Part shown: positions 7,601 to 10,466 of the stretch, in pieces | Numbering within the stretch: the stretch's first letter is position 1 | Layout: each line of letters begins with the position of its first letter | NCBI GenBank assembly: GCA_021772705.1 | Contig: JAJFLN010000276.1 | Span: 1-10,466 of the forward strand | Length of the DNA stretch: 10,466 nucleotides | DNA from: Candidatus Cloacimonadota bacterium | GTDB lineage: Bacteria > Muiribacteriota > UBA6191 > JACPRK01 | Reading direction: 5' to 3' | Notes under the pieces: model-generated | Database searches by the model: none | Seen by the model: the letters and a program-made list of their open reading frames with translations, nothing else | What the model was told of the DNA's origin: nothing | Program-made: the position numbers and the translations under genes

Positions 7601-8223
7601 GCAGTCTGCTTCAATTCCTCGAGTACAGAGGCAGATCGTTGCTTGGCCTGTGACTCCTGACTCCGAGGATCTCCCCGGGTGGCGGCGAAGAAGATCACCA
7701 GATAGACGACGATGACGGCGGCCATCACCTGCTGGTACTCCCCGGACCCCCAGCTCTGGGGGAGGAGGACGATGGAACCGCCGCCAGCGATGGCCCCGGC
7801 CAGACCGGCGCCGGTCAGGACGGGGAATACTCGCTTCGCCTCCCGGGTTGTGAACCTGCGATTGATGGACAACCAGAGCTGGATGCGGGAGAGCATCACG
7901 TAGACCGAGACGGCCACGAAGTAGACATAGAACGCCGGCTTCCACGTGGAGGCTATGGCCCCCTGAAGGCCAAGGGCGACAGCCAGGAAGCCGCTGGCCG
8001 TGGCCAGGGCCAGCTTCCGATTGTCGAACCGTCCACGAATGTAGGTGTAGGCCAGGCTGGTCAGGACCGAGACGACCGCCGACAGGATGTAGGCCCCGGG
8101 AAGGAGCTCGCTACCGACTCGCTTGAGGAACAGCCCTTCGGAGGTGCTGATGGCCAGGATGACCACCGCCTCTTGGAGAAAGGCCAGGGCCACGAAGGGC
8201 AGAGAGCGTGAACTAAACATCAC
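4678..8223 (-). CDS. NTT/MFS-like membrane domain fused to a long HEAT-repeat array
   Basis: This 1181-residue fusion has about 12 hydrophobic segments in residues 8-395 and a soluble helical-repeat region from about 420 to the end. The membrane part resembles the ATP/ADP translocase (NTT/TLC) family: a TSEGLFLKRVGSELLP stretch before YILSAVVSVL, then FTTREAKRVFPVLTGAG (124-140) with the Gly-rich AGAIAGGG, and the late LHGTLYQVLF helix region. The rest is built of roughly 30-40-residue HEAT/PBS-lyase-type units with repeated marks such as DPSPAIRIEAIRGL, DSDIRVRANAILAI, NPDIRISALRSL, DEEVRSRAAAVL, DPSASVRLQAAGVF and DDPRVRAHAMEAF. NTT-HEAT fusions are known in several bacterial phyla, and some end in a cyclic-nucleotide-binding domain; I see none here, and the end is a charged RRSREEEE-like tail. 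Whether it carries nucleotides is unknown; the HEAT array suggests a scaffold or regulatory role on the cytoplasmic side. The start is GTG 8223 or the adjacent ATG 8220. There is no Shine-Dalgarno, and a TATAAT box sits just upstream. It is the first gene of the leftward operon. Confidence 0.88.
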   Translation of the reverse strand: MMFSSRSLPFVALAFLQEAVVILAISTSEGLFLKRVGSELLPGAYILSAVVSVLTSLAYTYIRGRFDNRKLALATASGFLAVALGLQGAIASTWKPAFYVYFVAVSVYVMLSRIQLWLSINRRFTTREAKRVFPVLTGAGLAGAIAGGGSIVLLPQSWGSGEYQQVMAAVIVVYLVIFFAATRGDPRSQESQAKQRSASVLEELKQTADSRYIRNIALLILSLMMVRTLVDYQFNRAADARFVEESALIGFLALFRSLINMGAFLSQMLLTQRLILALGVGMGLLVTPAAALAYSTLMLVNFSFYTAVISKVVGRFLFRTLHGTLYQVLFNAIEDFRRDSAMLLCEGFAYSGGTILASVMLWSVVSMGSTAINLLLVLSALVFLFASMRLRSEYLAVLVSSFKSGKTPTPQLMGRLPGSAAMEVRKGSLAALARLKTQEIHPYLLEALGDPSPAIRIEAIRGLTSQGNALVLPALIGRLDQEPDDRVRSQLIQAFGRFRGDLAMDGLFRFLHDRVPRIRADLVEILGTLEGHRYARIILPSLKDSDIRVRANAILAIWRTGDDPMVRSALEVLRVMMTSDNHVERSAAAYVLGQIGSRLAGKLLGTMIEKEQHPRVLRNIVRSLGRTGGDDLVDAILVTYSLAEAPDRPIWINTLKRVGRQSADSFIRAALTGEQYVQILAIEMLGYVPEDQALDTLFDLLKNRNPDIRISALRSLTRFRNPMIEEHIGGLVVHETDERVRATALRRLSGKQSRRLFPELMRGLSSGTDRERANTVEALTALSSRLDQDKKDQILARAQELVTEAPGRLAANAAYCLWKHGHPGGSAAIRKLLQDHRVVSALHVVGQTGDSQFIDDVAPLLKAEDEEVRSRAAAVLERIGAQWNDIADQLTGVDDQCLSDLLKAYADGGEASRVYLRRALKKGTSKLAKGLEDPQIAVRLQVLDLMRIVGEPIGVPRAFALLEDPSASVRLQAAGVFARTDWKEIPPELNRFWRVEVGRIYRYVWSTALLHRVASVQMPSLMELAEALQVRARSAAAALVATLDVLDRDKNFGPISVNMDSDDPRVRAHAMEAFENLAPTEISRSILPILEHSGRNWKRLVKEYYASRERPSGVDTLFGLVRDEDEAVRTAAGEALLDLGERYILEMLEREPAVSILDRAASLAGSIQQDRLRSRREEEEA

Positions 8224-8235
8224 GGCTTGATTATA
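8223..8235 (-). promoter_or_regulatory. Promoter -10 box of the leftward operon, leaderless layout
   Basis: On the minus strand a consensus TATAAT lies at 8235-8230. Six bases later comes the GTG-ATG start of the NTT-HEAT gene at 8223/8220. A transcript beginning the usual 6-8 bases after a -10 box would start at or next to the GTG, and no Shine-Dalgarno is present, so the mRNA is probably leaderless. The -35 region at a 17-base spacing (ATCTGG) is poor. Confidence 0.6.
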
Positions 8236-8341
8236 CGAGAGCGGCGCAAACGCCAGATTCTGCCCGAGCTTGGAGGCACCCGGCTGCCACCCGGTCCACG
8301 GACTGCTCAGAACTCGAAGCCGGTCAGACGAAGGTCATCAT

Positions 8342-8359
8342 GTGGAGATCTGTCTCCAC
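8342..8359. promoter_or_regulatory. Perfect inverted repeat in the divergent spacer, operator or 5'-UTR hairpin
   Basis: GTGGAGA (8342-8348) and TCTCCAC (8353-8359) form a perfect 7-bp inverted repeat around a 4-base centre (TCTG). A weaker outer TCAT/ATGA match lies at 8335-8338 and 8364-8367. It lies 15 bases before the ribosome binding site of the rightward gene. It could be a dimeric repressor site or an RNA hairpin in the leader. Nothing shows which protein would bind. Confidence 0.45.
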
Positions 8360-8374
8360 TGTCATGAGCATCGC

Positions 8375-8381
8375 AAGGAGG
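8375..8381 (+). promoter_or_regulatory. Ribosome binding site for the GTG start at 8389
   Basis: AAGGAGG lies seven bases before the GTG at 8389. This is an ideal Shine-Dalgarno and decides the start in favour of the GTG over the in-frame ATG seven codons later at 8410. Confidence 0.85.
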
Positions 8382-8388
8382 AAGCGCA

Positions 8389-10311
8389 GTGGGACACGGT
8401 TATGAGTACATGAAGAACCCGGAGTTTGCCCGGTGCGATCCTCGAACGCTGGTGCCGACGGCCTGGGAGTTCCGCGTTCACGACATCTCGGAACCCCTTC
8501 GCGAGAGATGGCTGTCCCACTACCGGATCGGGTCGGAAGAACGATCCGGAATGGCCGTCCTTGCCCCGGCGAATCGGACCGCGGAGGGGCTGGTGCCGGA
8601 GGCAATCGGACAGTGGATCAGCTTGCCTCCCTTCGAATCGAACCCGACGTTGACACTGGGACTGGGGCTGGTGCCACAGGGGGACGAAAACGAGGCCTGT
8701 TACGGCGATTTCCGCATTCTGGCCGAGTCGGAGTCCGGGGCTGTGAAGGAGCTGTTCTGGGGCCGCCTCGACAGCGTCCTCTGGCGAGACTTCGCTCTGG
8801 ACCTTACCCAGTTCGCTGGCCGGACCCTGAGGATCGTGGTGGAGAACGTGTCGGAGTCGATCCTGCTGATCGACTACGCCCGCATCTCCACGCCGGCTGG
8901 CGATACGCCTCGCTGGACTCTCGGAGACTTGACCGTCGAGGTGGTTCGGACAGACCCATTCTTGATCGAAGCCGACGGCATCCTGAACGAGATTGGCCCC
9001 GATGTGAGCGCCCCCAACCGGCTTCTGGCCCTGGAGGGTCAGGCCTGGTACCCAGAACTCCGCGCTGGCGTGCCCCATCAGTTCGGCGACCTCGTCGAAA
9101 CCAGACGGCCGAGATACCTGAAGTCGGATCACGGCATGCACGTCGTCACCCTGACGGATCAGGAGTCCATGCGCCGGTCGATCCTGAATCGCGCCATCGG
9201 CAACTGCCTCCGGATCATCCGGGAGCAATCCCTGACGTCGCTGATCATCCCGCCGCTGAGGCTGGGCAGCGAGTCGATGGAGGAGATTCGACTCTTCGCC
9301 CAGGACCTGGTTCAGGGCATCGTGGAATGGTACAAGACCCACCACCCCAGGCAGTTCAGGCACATCTGGATTGCGACCCTGTTCGAGACATCGGAGGTTC
9401 ATGACCTCTACCAGGAGGTGTTGGAGAACCACTTCGAGACCGCGGCGGCAACACGAATCACGGCTGCTTCAGACGACCTCATCCGCCTGGCGGGAATCGC
9501 CAACCTGGTGAAGGCCACCGTCACGGGAGCCCAGCTCTCCGAGGCTGCCATGGAGCATCTGGAAGAGCTCCTCGACGCTTTGTACAGCGCAACGGAGGAC
9601 GTGCGCGAAACCTTGGAAGGTGTGCTGGAGGAAGCGGGGCTCAGCGAAGTGCAGATGCTCGACGTGGTGACCACAGGCTATCGACGGGACGGACGGCTGG
9701 ACGACAAGGCCCTGGCTGCCTACGAGCGGCTCCATGACCTGGCGCCCACGAACCTGGAGAATGCCAAGGCAATGGCATCGGCGTATCGCTGCCGCTTCCG
9801 GCTCGATCCGGAGGAGACCCGGGCCGTCTACGAGCAGATCTTCAGGGCCGACGCCAGCGATGACGAGAACAACCGGTTCCTGGCCGCTCAGTATCTGCTC
9901 CAGGGCAATCAGGGAGGCGGCTCCCTGAGACAGCTGGTGCTCGAGAAGATCGGTCTGGCCGGCGACAGCGATCCGAGGAGCCCCAAGCCCGGCCGGAGTG
10001 AGCCGCCGAACCGGGAGATGTTCCCTGGCGAGGCCTTCATTCACCCCCACGATCGGCAGGCGGAGGGGACAGAGCAGTCTCCATCGGAGACGGACCCCGG
10101 AGCTGATGAGGGCGAATCCTTGACCAAGCCAGTGGAGGCCTCCCCCCCGGAGCCGGAAGAGGCAGAAGTCCAACAAGCAGCCCCCTCGGAAGAAGGGGAC
10201 GAGACGGAGCCAACCGAGTCAGGACCGACCCTGGAGTCGACAGACACGGATCAGCTGCTGGAGCAATTGACAGCAGAGGTCCAGCAGGGCCGGGCCGACA
10301 GCGGAAGCTGA
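8389..10311 (+). CDS. Multidomain cytoplasmic protein with divergent macro-like domain, TPR-like helices and acidic tail
   Basis: This 640-residue protein has no signal peptide or membrane helix. Residues about 25-170 are beta-rich (TLTLGLGLVPQG, RTLRIVVENVSESILLIDYA) and may form a jelly-roll or carbohydrate-binding-like sandwich. Residues about 181-350 follow the order of a macro domain: LTVEVVRTD189 where the family has GDI; EADGILN200 where it has DAIVNAAN; a Gly/Val stretch, GDLVETRRPRYL; GMHVVTL where it has YVIHAVG; the helix SILNRAIGNCLRII; SLIIPPLRLGSES where it has AFPALGTG; and FRHIWIATLFETSEVHDLY. The second Asn and the GTG loop are not kept, so ADP-ribose binding is possible but hydrolase activity doubtful. 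Residues 360-425 are helical, 430-510 are TPR-like, and 525-640 are acidic, Pro/Glu-rich and disordered, ending in a short helix (DQLLEQLTAEVQQ). The start is GTG with a perfect ribosome binding site. It diverges from the NTT-HEAT operon. Existence of the gene is certain; the domain calls are by eye. Confidence 0.85.
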   Translation: MGHGYEYMKNPEFARCDPRTLVPTAWEFRVHDISEPLRERWLSHYRIGSEERSGMAVLAPANRTAEGLVPEAIGQWISLPPFESNPTLTLGLGLVPQGDENEACYGDFRILAESESGAVKELFWGRLDSVLWRDFALDLTQFAGRTLRIVVENVSESILLIDYARISTPAGDTPRWTLGDLTVEVVRTDPFLIEADGILNEIGPDVSAPNRLLALEGQAWYPELRAGVPHQFGDLVETRRPRYLKSDHGMHVVTLTDQESMRRSILNRAIGNCLRIIREQSLTSLIIPPLRLGSESMEEIRLFAQDLVQGIVEWYKTHHPRQFRHIWIATLFETSEVHDLYQEVLENHFETAAATRITAASDDLIRLAGIANLVKATVTGAQLSEAAMEHLEELLDALYSATEDVRETLEGVLEEAGLSEVQMLDVVTTGYRRDGRLDDKALAAYERLHDLAPTNLENAKAMASAYRCRFRLDPEETRAVYEQIFRADASDDENNRFLAAQYLLQGNQGGGSLRQLVLEKIGLAGDSDPRSPKPGRSEPPNREMFPGEAFIHPHDRQAEGTEQSPSETDPGADEGESLTKPVEASPPEPEEAEVQQAAPSEEGDETEPTESGPTLESTDTDQLLEQLTAEVQQGRADSGS

Positions 10312-10361
10312 GGCCTCTCGACGGACTGCTAGTGCGGTGGTCCTAACGCTTCCTTCCTTAT

Positions 10362-10394
10362 CCGTTCGTGCCGAGCTTGTCGAGGCACAGAGCG
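10362..10394 (+). repeat. Short palindromic dispersed-type repeat, copy 1
   Basis: The stretch begins CCGTTCGTGCC and has the core GAGCTTGTCGAGG, with GTGCC and GGCAC (10368-10372/10384-10388) able to form a hairpin. It resembles the very common bacterial intergenic repeat around GAGCTTGTCGAAGG, often flanked by CCGTTCGT and ACGAACGG. Here the right flank (ACAGAGCG) has decayed. Confidence 0.6.
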
Positions 10395-10411
10395 TCGTTT
10401 CGCGGACCGGC

Positions 10412-10441
10412 CCCTCTCCTGAGCTTGCCGAAGGGTCAGAC
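10412..10441 (+). repeat. Short palindromic dispersed-type repeat, copy 2
   Basis: A second copy of the same core, CCTGAGCTTGCCGAAGGGT, lies in the same orientation with its core 48 bases downstream of the first. The inner hairpin arms are CCT and AGG. It differs from copy 1 at two core positions. No gene can be supported between 10312 and the window end, which otherwise shows nothing recognisable. Confidence 0.55.
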
Positions 10442-10466
10442 GATATGGCCGCCCGCTCCATTCATC

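Noticed and set aside
6628..7945. Long open frames antisense or out of frame with the NTT-HEAT gene (6628-7653 plus, 6875-7945 minus)
   Set aside because: The real frame shows membrane helices and HEAT repeats; these frames are rich in Arg, Gly, Pro and Gln with no pattern, as expected for GC-rich shadow frames.
8362..9432. 356-codon minus-strand frame opposite the macro-like gene
   Set aside because: The plus frame has an ideal ribosome binding site, beta and helix patterning and a consistent composition over 640 codons; the minus frame has no start signal or domain pattern.
10312..10361. Rho-independent terminator directly after the macro-like gene
   Set aside because: No strong stem followed by a T-run is visible; the only hairpins are in the repeats further right and they have no T-tail.
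1..10466. CRISPR array, tRNA, rRNA, transposase, integrase or toxin-antitoxin genes
   Set aside because: No regularly spaced repeats, cloverleaf-like or rRNA sequence, or matching protein motifs were seen on either strand.

Overview
The window is GC-rich, gene-dense bacterial DNA. No gene in it fixes the phylum. A Gram-negative-type lineage of the Acidobacteriota or former Deltaproteobacteria kind is my best guess, from the NTT-HEAT fusion, the polytopic GT-C-like proteins and the intergenic palindromic repeats. That is inference and weakly held.

Layout. A cold shock protein gene, cut by the left edge, runs rightward (1-188) and ends in a clear rho-independent terminator (247-281). It converges on a leftward operon. 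Between them lies a long imperfect palindrome (about 337-514) whose right arm encodes the last codons and stop of the operon's final gene. Read in transcription order from the right, the operon (8223 down to 497) holds: (1) a 1181-residue NTT-like membrane domain fused to a long HEAT-repeat array; (2) a HAMP sensor with an extracytoplasmic domain and no output domain; (3) and (4) two tandem paralogous multipass membrane proteins, both 501 residues, that look like GT-C glycosyltransferases. The junctions are tight: a gap of about 41 bases, then an overlap of 38 or 11 bases depending on start choice, then a 4-base TTGA overlap.

A gene diverges from the operon at 8389-10311. It encodes a 640-residue, apparently cytoplasmic protein: a beta-rich N-terminal region, a region resembling a divergent macro (ADP-ribose-binding) domain, a helical TPR-like part and an acidic disordered tail. 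The 165-base divergent spacer carries a TATAAT box placed as for a leaderless operon transcript, and a perfect 7-bp inverted repeat just before the ribosome binding site of the macro-like gene. The right edge (10312-10466) has no gene I can support but holds two copies of a short GAGCTTGYCGARG repeat.

How the genes could work together is inference. The operon joins a possible nucleotide-transporter-like protein with a huge protein-binding scaffold, an extracytoplasmic sensor and two surface-sugar-type transferases, and it shares a control region with a possible ADP-ribose-binding protein. This looks like an envelope-associated sensing or modification system. None of the substrates can be read from the sequence.
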